DNA from: Snodgrassella alvi
GTDB taxonomy: Bacteria > Pseudomonadota > Gammaproteobacteria > Burkholderiales > Neisseriaceae
DNA length: 64,000 nucleotides
Assembly: GCF_040741455.2 (NCBI RefSeq)
Contig: NZ_CP160328.2
Coordinates: 558,001-622,000 of the forward strand
Reading direction: 5' to 3'
Position numbers and translations under genes: made by a program. The notes under the pieces were generated by a model that searched no databases, had not been told where the DNA came from, and worked only from the letters and a program-made list of their open reading frames with translations. Below are positions 39,605 to 48,971 of the stretch, piece by piece. Each line of letters starts with the position of its first letter. The first letter of the stretch is position 1.

Positions 39605-42600
39605 ATGAGCAAAAGAATGAATAAAACTGTTAAAAATATCCAAACTGGGAACGACTGGGCTAAAGATCGCTATTTTTTTCAGCCAGGTCACGGACAAAGC
39701 ATCGTAAGAGACAAAGGCAACGAATATGACAAAGCCCAATACAATGATCTAATTTTTACTCGAGCCTGTGCAAGCAATGCCACATTCAGCCGTTCTGGTA
39801 ACGATTTAATCATCAAAGCTTACGGACCGGCAGATTATGTAATATTGCCTGATTACTTCAACCCCAATAACGCTTACAGCCGCGCATTCAACTTTGTCTT
39901 TGCCGACAAAACTTTAAGCAGGAATGACATAGCCGCCATGACTTTTATGCTTAATGGCACCAATAATGATGATGTACTTTATGGTTGGGAAAGCAACGAC
40001 ATTATTAATGGTGGAGCTGGTAACGACACCATCTATGGTGGCAACGGCAATGATACCCTGAACGGTGACTCTGGAAATGATCATCTATACGGTGGCTATG
40101 GCAACGATATCCTCAATGGTGGTGATGGTGACGACTATCTGGAAGGTGAGCATGGAGACAACATGCTGGTTGGTGGAAATGGTAACGATATCCTGATAGG
40201 AAGTGATGATGGCTACAATGTTCTTATCGGCGGTACTGGTAACGATATACTGGCTGGAGGAGATGGCAAAGACCTCTATATTTTTCAAGCCGGCCATGGG
40301 CGGGATGTAATTAACGATAAAAGCAGCCAAACAGATGTAAGCAGTATTAATGATGTTAAATTTGAAAAGGCTTACGTAAAAAATGCCCTATTCAGCCGCT
40401 CGGGAAATAATTTAATTATTGAAGCTTATGGTGGCAATGATTCAGTGACTTTAACCGATTATTTCTGCCCCGATAGTCCGCAAAAGCGTGCCTTTAATTT
40501 TATATTCGAAGACAAAACACTTACTGTTGAAGACATTGCACAAATGACCTTTGTGATAAACGGTACTTGGATTGATGACATTATTGCAGGCTGGGACAGT
40601 AAAGACATTATCAGTGGCTGGCTGGGAAATGACACGATTTACGGCGGAAAGGGTGACGATATACTCTATGGAGATGCCGGTGATGACTGGCTGTATGGCG
40701 AAGAAGATAACGACACTCTCAATGGTGGCGATGGAAATGATCATCTATATGGTGGAAACGGTCAAGACGTACTTAATGGTGGCAGCGGTAATGATTTTCT
40801 GGATGGAGGAAATGGTAAGGATTTCTATATTTTCCAGGCCGGTCATGGACAAGATACCATTCAGGATAATAGTACAGACACTGACAAAACCCAGTTTAAC
40901 GATGTTATTTTCGAAAATGCTTGTTCTACTGATACCAAATTCAGCCGCTCAGGTAATAATCTGATTATTAAAGCATATGGTGATAAGGATTCTGTTACCC
41001 TCACAGATTTCTTTAATTCAGATAATCAATACAGCCGCTCGTTTAATTTTGTCTTTTCTGATAAAACATTAAGTATCAATGATATTGCTGCTATGACTTT
41101 CACAATCGATGGCACCAATGGAGACGATATACTTAAGGGCTGGGACAGCAACGATATCATTAACGGCGGATTGGGAAATGATATTATTTATGGCGGTAAT
41201 GGCAACGATATTCTTAATGGAGACGATGGAAACGATAAACTCTATGGAGAAAATGGTAACGACTATTTAAGCGGTGGAGCCGGTGACGATTATCTTGATG
41301 GTGGCAATGGTAACGACATACTTATAGGTGGAAATGGCAATGATATCTTAATAGGAGGGCATGGTTATGACATTTTGGATGGTGGAGCAGGAAATGACAT
41401 TCTAAGTGGTGGAGACTGGGAAAAAGACCGATATATCTTTCAGGCCGGCCATGGTCAGGATATCATCAATGATTTAGGTTCAAGTACGGATAAAGAGCAA
41501 TACAACGATGTTGTATTTGAAAATGCCTTTATTCAAAATGTGATTTTTAGCCGCTCAGGCAATGATCTTATCATTAGAGCTTATGGTGGCAATGATTCTG
41601 TTACTTTAAGCAATTTTTTTAGTCAAAGTAATACCGGCTATCGTGCTTACAATTTTGTTTTTGCCGACATAACTTTGCCAGCAGATATCATCAATAATAT
41701 AAACATTTCGACAAACGGTACCGACGGTGATGATGTATTACATGGGTGGGAAGGTAACGACATCATCAACGGTAAAGCGGGAAATGATATCCTTTATGGG
41801 GGAAGTGGTAACGACATACTGAATGGTGATGCCGGTAATGACAAACTCTATGGAGAAGATGGCAACGATATTCTGAATGGTGGTGATGGAGATGATTACC
41901 TTGATGGCGGTAATGGTGACGATATTCTTGTCGGCGGTAGCGGTAACGATATCCTGATAGGTGGCAATGGCTATGATGTACTAATTGGCGGTACTGGTAA
42001 TGACATTCTTTCAGGTGAAGAAGGCAAAGACCTGTATATCTTCCAGACTGGTCATGGACAGGATACTATATATGACAAAAGCCAATCAACAGAAAAATGC
42101 CAGTTTAACGATATAAAATTTGAAAAAGCATTATCTTCGAATGCTGTATTTAGCCGCACAGGAAATAATTTAATTATTAAGGCTTATGGAAGTAATGATT
42201 CTGTTACTCTGGCTGATTTTTTCAACCGCGAAAACCCCTATACCCGTGCATTCAACTTTATTTTCGAAGATAAAACATTCACCGTCGATGATATTGCTAA
42301 AATGACATTCATAATTGAAGGTACTAATGCAGATGATGTGCTCAATGGATGGGACAGCAACGACATCATCAATGGCCGAAAAGGCAATGATGTTATTTAC
42401 GGAGGTAAAGGCAACGATATTCTCTATGGGAATGAAGGTAATGACACAATTTACGGAGAAGAAGGTGATGACAATATTATTGGCGGTAGTGGCAATGATA
42501 TCCTTCTAGGCGGTGGAGGGAATGATTCACTCTTTGGTGAAGAAGGCTACGATATACTGAATGGAGGTGTAGGTAATGATTATCTCTATGGTGGCAATTT

Positions 42601-42985
42601 TGAAAGAGATATGTATGTTTTCAATGCCGGCCACGGACAAGATGTAGTCAGCGATATGGCTGCAAATTCCCAACAAGGTGATATTCTGGCTTTCAAAGAC
42701 TATAAAAGTAATGAATTGTGGTTTAGTCATAACGGCAATGATTTAATTATCAGCCATCTAGGCACTAAAGATCAGGTGACAGTTAAAAACTGGTATCTCA
42801 CTGATTACTGTCGCCAATACAGCATCACCACAGCTGATGGTAAAGAAATATTTGCCTCACAAATTAAGCAATTAGTGAATGCCATGTCATCCTTTAGTTC
42901 TGATTCGCAAAACATCCCATCAATAGATGAACAAAAGATGCTATTCAATCAGCAGGCAATCATTTCATCATACTGGGGAAATTAA
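39605..42985 (+). CDS. Second RTX-repeat protein with type I secretion-like tail
   Basis: A 1126-residue RTX protein with six HCBP modules (near residues 18, 221, 404, 605, 807 and 999) separated by blocks of GGxGNDxLx nonapeptides. The units resemble each other in protein but are well diverged in DNA, unlike the first RTX gene. The C-terminus (QIKQLVNAMSSF, then about 28 non-repeat residues ending SYWGN) looks like a type I secretion tail. The start is uncertain: TTG at 39542, ATG at 39605 or ATG at 39617 are all in frame and none has a good Shine-Dalgarno sequence. The protein begins almost directly inside a repeat unit. No catalytic domain is visible. A terminator follows at 43021. Confidence 0.82.
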   Translation: MSKRMNKTVKNIQTGNDWAKDRYFFQPGHGQSIVRDKGNEYDKAQYNDLIFTRACASNATFSRSGNDLIIKAYGPADYVILPDYFNPNNAYSRAFNFVFADKTLSRNDIAAMTFMLNGTNNDDVLYGWESNDIINGGAGNDTIYGGNGNDTLNGDSGNDHLYGGYGNDILNGGDGDDYLEGEHGDNMLVGGNGNDILIGSDDGYNVLIGGTGNDILAGGDGKDLYIFQAGHGRDVINDKSSQTDVSSINDVKFEKAYVKNALFSRSGNNLIIEAYGGNDSVTLTDYFCPDSPQKRAFNFIFEDKTLTVEDIAQMTFVINGTWIDDIIAGWDSKDIISGWLGNDTIYGGKGDDILYGDAGDDWLYGEEDNDTLNGGDGNDHLYGGNGQDVLNGGSGNDFLDGGNGKDFYIFQAGHGQDTIQDNSTDTDKTQFNDVIFENACSTDTKFSRSGNNLIIKAYGDKDSVTLTDFFNSDNQYSRSFNFVFSDKTLSINDIAAMTFTIDGTNGDDILKGWDSNDIINGGLGNDIIYGGNGNDILNGDDGNDKLYGENGNDYLSGGAGDDYLDGGNGNDILIGGNGNDILIGGHGYDILDGGAGNDILSGGDWEKDRYIFQAGHGQDIINDLGSSTDKEQYNDVVFENAFIQNVIFSRSGNDLIIRAYGGNDSVTLSNFFSQSNTGYRAYNFVFADITLPADIINNINISTNGTDGDDVLHGWEGNDIINGKAGNDILYGGSGNDILNGDAGNDKLYGEDGNDILNGGDGDDYLDGGNGDDILVGGSGNDILIGGNGYDVLIGGTGNDILSGEEGKDLYIFQTGHGQDTIYDKSQSTEKCQFNDIKFEKALSSNAVFSRTGNNLIIKAYGSNDSVTLADFFNRENPYTRAFNFIFEDKTFTVDDIAKMTFIIEGTNADDVLNGWDSNDIINGRKGNDVIYGGKGNDILYGNEGNDTIYGEEGDDNIIGGSGNDILLGGGGNDSLFGEEGYDILNGGVGNDYLYGGNFERDMYVFNAGHGQDVVSDMAANSQQGDILAFKDYKSNELWFSHNGNDLIISHLGTKDQVTVKNWYLTDYCRQYSITTADGKEIFASQIKQLVNAMSSFSSDSQNIPSIDEQKMLFNQQAIISSYWGN

Positions 42986-43020
42986 ATCTAAATCTTTAAA
43001 ACCAATTTAATATTCAATAA

Positions 43021-43048
43021 AAGGAATCCTCCAAGGGATTCCTTTTTA
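43021..43048 (+). terminator. Terminator after second RTX gene
   Basis: AAGGAATCC pairs with GGATTCCTT across a short loop and is followed by a T run, about 35 bases after the stop. Confidence 0.85.
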
Positions 43049-43175
43049 TTTTTCCGAAAAATTATTTTAAATAAGCAAACATATAATTTAAAAATAAAAC
43101 CGGCTAAGTAAAAATACAGAGCCAGTTTTACTTTACAAACTGAGATGTGTGTCCATCCCAAACAAATATAAATTG

Positions 43176-44381
43176 TTATAGGTGCATACCAGTTAGACGA
43201 GCAGTATCCTGAGCAATCATCAGCTCTTCATTGGTTGGAATCACCATCACAGATGCTTTACTATCTGCTGTGCTGATTACACCTGGCGTACCAAAGCAAG
43301 CTTCCATATTGGCATCATGATCCAGAATCAGACCAAACACATTCAGATAATTCACTACTTTTTCACGCATCATGGTAGAGTTTTCACCAATACCTCCAGT
43401 AAAGACCAGCGCATCAAGACTGCCACAAGCAACCATCATGCCGCCTACATATTTAGCTAAGCGGTAAGCAAAAACATCCAAAGCCAGCTCTGCCCCTTTA
43501 TGTCCATTAGCGGCTGCTTCTTCCAGCATGCGGCAATCATTGGACAGATTAGATAAACCGAGCAATCCGCTTTCCTTGTTCAGCATTTCAGTAATCTGTT
43601 CGATGCTCATTTTGGCATTAGCAGCTAAGAATGAAAAAATACTTGGATCAAGGTCACCACAACGGGTACCCATTACGAGCCCTTCCAGCGGAGTCAGACC
43701 CATGCTGGTATCCTGTGAACGGCCGTTTTTCACAGCTGTAATGGATGCACCATTGCCCAGATGAGCAATAACCATACTCATTTCATTGATATCACGCTTT
43801 AAAAAAGCAGCGGTTTCCTGTGCCACATAGCGATAGCTGGTACCATGAGCACCATAACGGCGCACACCATAACGAGTATATAGGGTAGATGGAACAGCAT
43901 AGTGATAGGCATGCGGAGGCATAGTCTGATGAAATGCAGTATCAAACACCGCTACCTGCGGTAAGTCCGGAAATGCCTGCTGAGCAGCCTGAATACCCAG
44001 AATATGAGCCGGATTGTGTAATGGAGCCAACACAATACAGGCTTCGATATCTCGCATTACTTCAGGAGTAATCACTGTAGACTGCGTAAAACGTTCACCA
44101 CCATGAACCACACGGTGACCAATCGCTTTTACGCGATCGTATAGTCCTAAATCTTTCAGCTGTTCCAGCAAAGCCATAACAGCAGCTACATGGTCATGAC
44201 TACCTGTCAAAGCGTGTTTGTGTTTTTCACCATTTATTTTGAAAGTAATGAAAGCATCAGTATTGCCTACTTTTTCAGCCAGACAGCTCATTAAAACTTC
44301 TTTTTCGGCCACATCCATTACTGCAGCTTTCACGGAAGAACTGCCGCAATTAAGTACCAATACTAAATCTTGCTCACTCAT
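43176..44381 (-). CDS. ackA: Acetate kinase
   Basis: A 401-residue ASKHA kinase interconverting acetate + ATP and acetyl phosphate + ADP. Standard blocks are visible: LVLNCGSSSVKAAVMD at the N-terminus, GHRVVHGGERF, VFDTAFHQTMPPHAY, AHLGNGAS and FTGGIGENS. CAGGAC precedes the ATG. The phosphotransacetylase gene is not adjacent. An NlpC/P60 gene lies upstream in the same orientation, 61 bases away. Confidence 0.97.
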   Translation of the reverse strand: MSEQDLVLVLNCGSSSVKAAVMDVAEKEVLMSCLAEKVGNTDAFITFKINGEKHKHALTGSHDHVAAVMALLEQLKDLGLYDRVKAIGHRVVHGGERFTQSTVITPEVMRDIEACIVLAPLHNPAHILGIQAAQQAFPDLPQVAVFDTAFHQTMPPHAYHYAVPSTLYTRYGVRRYGAHGTSYRYVAQETAAFLKRDINEMSMVIAHLGNGASITAVKNGRSQDTSMGLTPLEGLVMGTRCGDLDPSIFSFLAANAKMSIEQITEMLNKESGLLGLSNLSNDCRMLEEAAANGHKGAELALDVFAYRLAKYVGGMMVACGSLDALVFTGGIGENSTMMREKVVNYLNVFGLILDHDANMEACFGTPGVISTADSKASVMVIPTNEELMIAQDTARLTGMHL

Positions 44382-44442
44382 GTTGTTGTCCTGTTTATTT
44401 TATTTACTCAGTTTGAAAAAGAAAGTTCATTCTTTTTTTTGA

Positions 44443-44970
44443 TTAACGGGCAAACAGCGTTCGTGCACCTGTAAAACGCTGGCTGAAATAGGGTTGATCC
44501 AGTCTGGCCGTACGAATCACACCGTTACTGGAAGGAGCATGAATAAATTCACCGTTACCGATATACAACCCCATATGAGAATACGTCTGACCCGAAGTAT
44601 TGAAAAAAACCAAATCCCCGACCTGCAGATCGCGCGTACGAATTGGAGCAGAAACAGCGGCTATATCTCGAGCAGTACGGGGTAGCCTTACTTGCAAAGC
44701 TTGCTGGTAAACATATTGCACCATACCACTACAATCAAAACCATTATCACGGGTACTACCACCATATCGGTACGGGGTGCCTATCAGACTCAGGCTTTGC
44801 AGCATTAATTCCTGGCTGCCTGCCCGGTGGCTGATTTTAGTAATCCGGATAGGAGCCAGATGGTGCTGACTGGCAATCTGAACTCCTTTTCGTTTTCCAG
44901 TACCACAGGCCGAAAGAAACAGAATCAGCGCGCCTAAAACGGCACGCCGCTGTGCATTACATGCCATCAT
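44443..44970 (-). CDS. NlpC/P60 family lipoprotein peptidase
   Basis: A 175-residue exported cysteine peptidase of the Spr/NlpC type, which cuts peptidoglycan stem peptides or cross-links. The signal peptide ends in the lipobox LSAC (Cys22). The catalytic Cys80 lies in NGFDCSGMVQYVY, His132 in YSHMGLYIGNG and a third polar His144 in FIHAPS. It is likely anchored in the outer membrane. The gap to ackA contains an A/T-rich hairpin that may end this transcript. Confidence 0.93.
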   Translation of the reverse strand: MMACNAQRRAVLGALILFLSACGTGKRKGVQIASQHHLAPIRITKISHRAGSQELMLQSLSLIGTPYRYGGSTRDNGFDCSGMVQYVYQQALQVRLPRTARDIAAVSAPIRTRDLQVGDLVFFNTSGQTYSHMGLYIGNGEFIHAPSSNGVIRTARLDQPYFSQRFTGARTLFAR

Positions 44971-45299
44971 TCATTGATACCCTGTGTGATTAACTGATTC
45001 ATCCCTACTACGGAAATATAACATGAGTTGGTAATAATTTCTCTAAGCAAAAAGGCTTAACTGATTATCATTACAATACCTAACCTTGTCGTACAAAACC
45101 CACAAAAGAGCTTACAAAGCCTGATTTAAACGCCCTTGCCGACTTTTATTTTCTTGACAGTAGCTTTGCGCAAGAATAGAGTAGATACACTAATTTGTAA
45201 AAACCAGCTGAGAAACAGACGCCTGTCCGCTTTTTCAGCCGCAATTATAACACTTTAGTTGTAATGACACTCATCGGGCATCAAGAGACAGGAAGCAGC
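44971..45299. other. Divergent intergenic region with promoter
   Basis: About 330 bases between divergent genes. It holds a good promoter for the plus-strand gene at 45154-45182. Otherwise I see no gene or RNA. A TGATTATCATTAC stretch near 45062 recalls part of a Fur box but is too incomplete to call. Confidence 0.45.
45154..45182 (+). promoter_or_regulatory. Predicted promoter of nitronate monooxygenase-like gene
   Basis: TTGACA (45154-45159), 17 bases, then TAGAGT (45177-45182). It lies about 120 bases upstream of the start codon. Confidence 0.5.
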
Positions 45300-46469
45300 A
45301 TGCAGGACTTTGCACCACTCATTATTCGCAATCATCATCTCATTCCGATAGTACAGGGAGGGATGGGCGTAGGTATTTCCGCGTCCAAACTGGCCAGTGC
45401 CGTAGCACGTGAAAATGGTGTTGGTACCATTGCAAGTGTAGATTTGCGTCATCTACATCCCGATTTACTGGAACAATCTAAAGAAAATCCCACCCAGGAA
45501 AAATACGATTCCCTCAACCGGATTGCTTTAGACCGAGAAATCAAAGCTGCCTTGGCACAGTCAGAAGGACGTGGCATGATTGCAGTAAATGTCATGAAAG
45601 CGGTAAAAGACCATCAGGCAATGGTACAGCAAGCCTGTGAATCCGGTGCTCATGCAATCGTAATGGGTGCAGGCTTGCCATTAGATTTACCTGATATGAC
45701 CGAAAATTTTCCTGACGTTGCTCTTTTGCCGATTTTGTCCGAATCCCGTGGTATCGCCATTGTCATCAAACGCTGGATGAAAAAAAACCGGCTTCCGGAT
45801 GCAATTGTAATTGAGCACCCAGCACATGCAGCCGGTCATCTTGGAGCTGCCACAGTAGCCGGAGTCAATGATGAACGCTTTGAATTCAAACGAGTTTTAA
45901 CCGAAACATTTGAATTATTTAAAAAACTGGATTTAGAGCGGGAAAAAATTCCTTTAATCATCGCTGGTGGGATGGCCAACTTTCAGAAAATCTCCACCGC
46001 CCTGAAAGAATGGGGTGCCGCCGCAGTACAAATAGGTACAGCCTTTGCCGTTACGCAGGAAGGTGATGCACATATCAATTTCAAAAAAACACTGGCTGGT
46101 GCTGAAGGTGAACAAATAGTTGAGTTCATGTCTGTTGCCGGTTTACCAGCGCGCGGTGTCAAAACCAAGTTTCTAGACAGCTACTTGAAACGAGAAAGCG
46201 TTTTACAGGCCAATGCCAAAGCAGATCCACGACGCTGTACACAAGGTATTAATTGTTTATCTGTATGTGGTCTACGTGATGGACTGGAAAAAGTCGGCCA
46301 ATTCTGTATTGACCTGAAGTTGGCTGCAGCTTGGCGCGGTGAAACTGACAAAGGTTTGTTTTTCCGCGGTAAAGATCCTTTACCTTTTGGCAATGCTATG
46401 CGTACTGTTAAAGAAACCATTGACTATTTATTAACCGGACATATACAGGCTGAACAAAAATCTGCCTGA
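45300..46469 (+). CDS. Nitronate monooxygenase-like flavoprotein
   Basis: A 389-residue TIM-barrel FMN enzyme of the 2-nitropropane dioxygenase/nitronate monooxygenase family. Visible marks are IPIVQGGMGVGISASKLASAVA at the N-terminus, IVIEHPAHAAGHLG with the catalytic-type His, IPLIIAGGMANF and AAVQIGTAF for FMN phosphate. A C-terminal cysteine cluster (RRCTQGINCLSVCGL) is unusual and may bind metal. It should oxidise nitronates such as propionate 3-nitronate, but a FabK-like enoyl reductase role cannot be excluded. The frame is open upstream to 45264; AGGAAG before the ATG at 45300 decides the start. Confidence 0.85.
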   Translation: MQDFAPLIIRNHHLIPIVQGGMGVGISASKLASAVARENGVGTIASVDLRHLHPDLLEQSKENPTQEKYDSLNRIALDREIKAALAQSEGRGMIAVNVMKAVKDHQAMVQQACESGAHAIVMGAGLPLDLPDMTENFPDVALLPILSESRGIAIVIKRWMKKNRLPDAIVIEHPAHAAGHLGAATVAGVNDERFEFKRVLTETFELFKKLDLEREKIPLIIAGGMANFQKISTALKEWGAAAVQIGTAFAVTQEGDAHINFKKTLAGAEGEQIVEFMSVAGLPARGVKTKFLDSYLKRESVLQANAKADPRRCTQGINCLSVCGLRDGLEKVGQFCIDLKLAAAWRGETDKGLFFRGKDPLPFGNAMRTVKETIDYLLTGHIQAEQKSA

Positions 46470-46487
46470 GTGTTCATTTTGTTCATT

Positions 46488-46516
46488 AAGCCACTTAATA
46501 TGTGGCTTTTTATTTA
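46488..46516 (+). terminator. Terminator after nitronate monooxygenase-like gene
   Basis: AAGCCAC (46488-46494) pairs with GTGGCTT (46502-46508), followed by a T-rich run, 18 bases after the stop. Confidence 0.8.
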
Positions 46517-46656
46517 TTCATTAGCTTTATACATACTTAATACGCTTAAGTCTGCCAGCAACTGAATAAGCGCAGTAATAAAAATTACAACTTACTGCTG
46601 CGGTAAACAGATTGGTGGTAGTATCAAAGTATAGAAAATTTGATGCATATACCACT

Positions 46657-47844
46657 ATGAATCCAAAACTAGAATTATTACAACCCTATCCTTTTGCCCG
46701 CCTGCGTAAATTAACGGATGGATTAGAACCGCCACCCAATCTACAACCTATATCTTTACATATCGGCGAACCAAAGCACCCCACACCTGCAGTGCTTACG
46801 GACGCATTGCAGCAACATCTGGACGGACTTGCTGTATATCCCCTTACGGCGGGGATACCTGAATTAAAAGAAGCCTGCGCCCAGTGGCTAAACCGCCGAT
46901 ATGATGGTTTAAGTGTCAATGCTGAAAGTGAAGTGCTGCCAGTTTTAGGTAGTAGAGAGGCATTATTTGCTTTTACCCAAACAATTATAAATACAAGCAG
47001 CGAGTATAAACCAGTCGTAATTAGCCCTAATCCGTTTTATCAGATATATGAAGGAGCTGCTTTACTGGCTGGCGCACGAGTAGAATATGTCAATTGTCGG
47101 GCACCACACTTTGTGCCCCAATGGGAGGAAATTGATAGCAACACATGGTCGAAAGTGCAGTTGGTATTCGTTTGTTCACCAGGCAATCCAAGCGGTGCCG
47201 TCATGAATCTAGAAGAATGGCAGAAATTATTTGCCTTACAAGACAAATATGGCTTTGTTATAGCGTCAGATGAATGTTATTCAGAAATTTACTTTGATGA
47301 TAACAATAAACCCTTAGGAGCTTTGCAGGCTGCAACCCTATCGGGACGAACATTTGATAATTTAATTATGTTCACCAGCCTATCCAAACGCTCTAATGCA
47401 CCAGGATTGCGTTCGGGCTTTGTAGCTGGCGACAGCAAACTCTTGTCCAGTTTTTTACTTTACCGTACCTATCATGGTAGCGCCATGAGTCTACCGGTAC
47501 AGTACGCCAGTATTGCTGCATGGAGTGATGAACAGCATGTAATCGAAAACCGACAACTGTACCGAGAAAAATTCGATAAAGTCATTCCGATTCTACAACG
47601 CAAATTCGCTATCCATAAACCCGATGCTTCTTTTTATTTGTGGCTATCCGTACCCGACTGTGATGATTTAGCCTTTACACAAAATTTATGGCAAAAAGCA
47701 GCAATCAGAGTATTACCTGGTCGCTATCTTGCACGCAATACTCCTTATGGCAATGCCGGTGCCGGTTATGTCCGCATTGCATTGGTTTCCAGTGTAGAAG
47801 AATGCATTGAGGCTGCCAATCGAATGGTTAATTTGTCTTTCTAA
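46657..47844 (+). CDS. dapC: Succinyldiaminopimelate aminotransferase
   Basis: A 395-residue class I PLP aminotransferase of the DapC type, making N-succinyl-LL-diaminopimelate for lysine and peptidoglycan. The opening NPKLELLQPYPFARLRKL with HIGEPKHPTP is typical of beta-proteobacterial DapC. The PLP lysine lies in FTSLSKRSNAPGLRSGF near residue 243, and RIALV closes with the carboxylate-binding Arg. The frame is open to 46612, but family members start at the 46657 ATG. lysC, which begins the same pathway, is 2 kb downstream. Confidence 0.92.
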   Translation: MNPKLELLQPYPFARLRKLTDGLEPPPNLQPISLHIGEPKHPTPAVLTDALQQHLDGLAVYPLTAGIPELKEACAQWLNRRYDGLSVNAESEVLPVLGSREALFAFTQTIINTSSEYKPVVISPNPFYQIYEGAALLAGARVEYVNCRAPHFVPQWEEIDSNTWSKVQLVFVCSPGNPSGAVMNLEEWQKLFALQDKYGFVIASDECYSEIYFDDNNKPLGALQAATLSGRTFDNLIMFTSLSKRSNAPGLRSGFVAGDSKLLSSFLLYRTYHGSAMSLPVQYASIAAWSDEQHVIENRQLYREKFDKVIPILQRKFAIHKPDASFYLWLSVPDCDDLAFTQNLWQKAAIRVLPGRYLARNTPYGNAGAGYVRIALVSSVEECIEAANRMVNLSF

Positions 47845-47874
47845 CAGCATCTTCAAACAAATACGCAATAACAT

Positions 47875-47918
47875 AAACCAGAAATACCTGTATATATATA
47901 CAGATATTTCTGGTTTTT
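47875..47918. terminator. Bidirectional terminator between dapC and yicC
   Basis: A long inverted repeat (AAACCAGAAATA with TATTTCTGGTTT, extended inward by a CTGTATATATATACAG palindrome) between convergent genes, with T runs on both sides. Confidence 0.85.
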
Positions 47919-47936
47919 AATTTTACAATGCTATAA

Positions 47937-48809
47937 CTATTCTACATTCTGTACCTGTTCACGCATTTGTTCAATCAGCACTTTCAGCCCTACTGAAGCC
48001 TGAGTACATTCAATGGCAATGGCTTTACTACCCAGCGTATTCGCTTCACGGTTAAGTTCCTGCATCAGAAAGTCTAGACGCTTACCTACACTACCATTAT
48101 GCTCCTGCAGAAGACGTCTTGTTTCTGCGATATGTGTATTCAGCCGATTTAGCTCTTCATCCACATCAGCCTTTTGCATAAACAGTACAAATTCTTGTTT
48201 CAGACGTTCCGCATCTACCTGTGCCACAGCTTCGCGTAAGCGTGTTTCGGACTTATTCATATAATCCTGCAACAATTGAGGAAACAGCTGCTGTATTGCG
48301 GCCACAATATCGCTCATATCATTTAGCCTGTTCAACAGATGCTGTTGCAGTTTCTCTCCTTCTCGAGCCCTTGCAGCCTTAAGTTCGGATAATACTTGCT
48401 TGAGCAATGTCTGCACACCATTTAATAAGACATCATCATCCTCTGAAGTGGCCATAAGCACACCAGGGAAATGAAGAATATCGGCCACTGTTAACTTACC
48501 CAAATCCTTATGCTGGCGACGCAACTGATGATTAAATGCAGCCAGCTGCTCTACCAATTGATGATTGATAGGCAGACTTTCTGTATTCTGATTAGGTAAT
48601 GTCTGAATCTGTATGCGGCATTCCAGTTTCCCACGAGCCACTTCCGCACTGATTAATTCACGCATCTGTCCTTCAAAAGGACGTAATTCCTCTGGTACTT
48701 TAAACTGAATGTCTAGATAACGATGATTTACAGCCCTAAGCTCAATGTTGATTTGACGACTACCAAATTGTCCTGAACCGTTTGCATAGCCAGTCATACT
48801 GTATAACAT
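47937..48809 (-). CDS. yicC: YicC family endoribonuclease-like protein
   Basis: A 290-residue YicC protein. The family opening MTGYANGSGQFGSRQINIELRAVNHRYLD and the closing REANTLGSKAIAIE with a predicted long helical middle are all present. Recent work describes YicC proteins as RNases acting on small RNAs; older data call them stress-induced. GGAAAATAAT precedes the ATG. It is divergent from rph, another RNase, with 162 bases between, a common pairing in proteobacteria. Confidence 0.93.
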   Translation of the reverse strand: MLYSMTGYANGSGQFGSRQINIELRAVNHRYLDIQFKVPEELRPFEGQMRELISAEVARGKLECRIQIQTLPNQNTESLPINHQLVEQLAAFNHQLRRQHKDLGKLTVADILHFPGVLMATSEDDDVLLNGVQTLLKQVLSELKAARAREGEKLQQHLLNRLNDMSDIVAAIQQLFPQLLQDYMNKSETRLREAVAQVDAERLKQEFVLFMQKADVDEELNRLNTHIAETRRLLQEHNGSVGKRLDFLMQELNREANTLGSKAIAIECTQASVGLKVLIEQMREQVQNVE

Positions 48810-48971
48810 ATTATTTTCCTTAAACCGTTTATTCCTGCCTGATAATATTCAAACTGGCAATATAATCAAGTATAACGAAATCCGCTTAATTCATAAAAGA
48901 CCTAATTAGTATGATGAACAGCATACAAGTAATATAATGTTTACTTTACTACCCCTTCCTCTCCAGCCAGC

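Noticed and set aside
34424-42985. Regular tandem repeats considered as a CRISPR-like array
   Set aside because: The repeats are coding, in frame, without unique spacers of constant length.
45062-45074. TGATTATCATTAC resembling part of a Fur box
   Set aside because: Only one half of the palindrome fits, and neither neighbouring gene is an iron gene.
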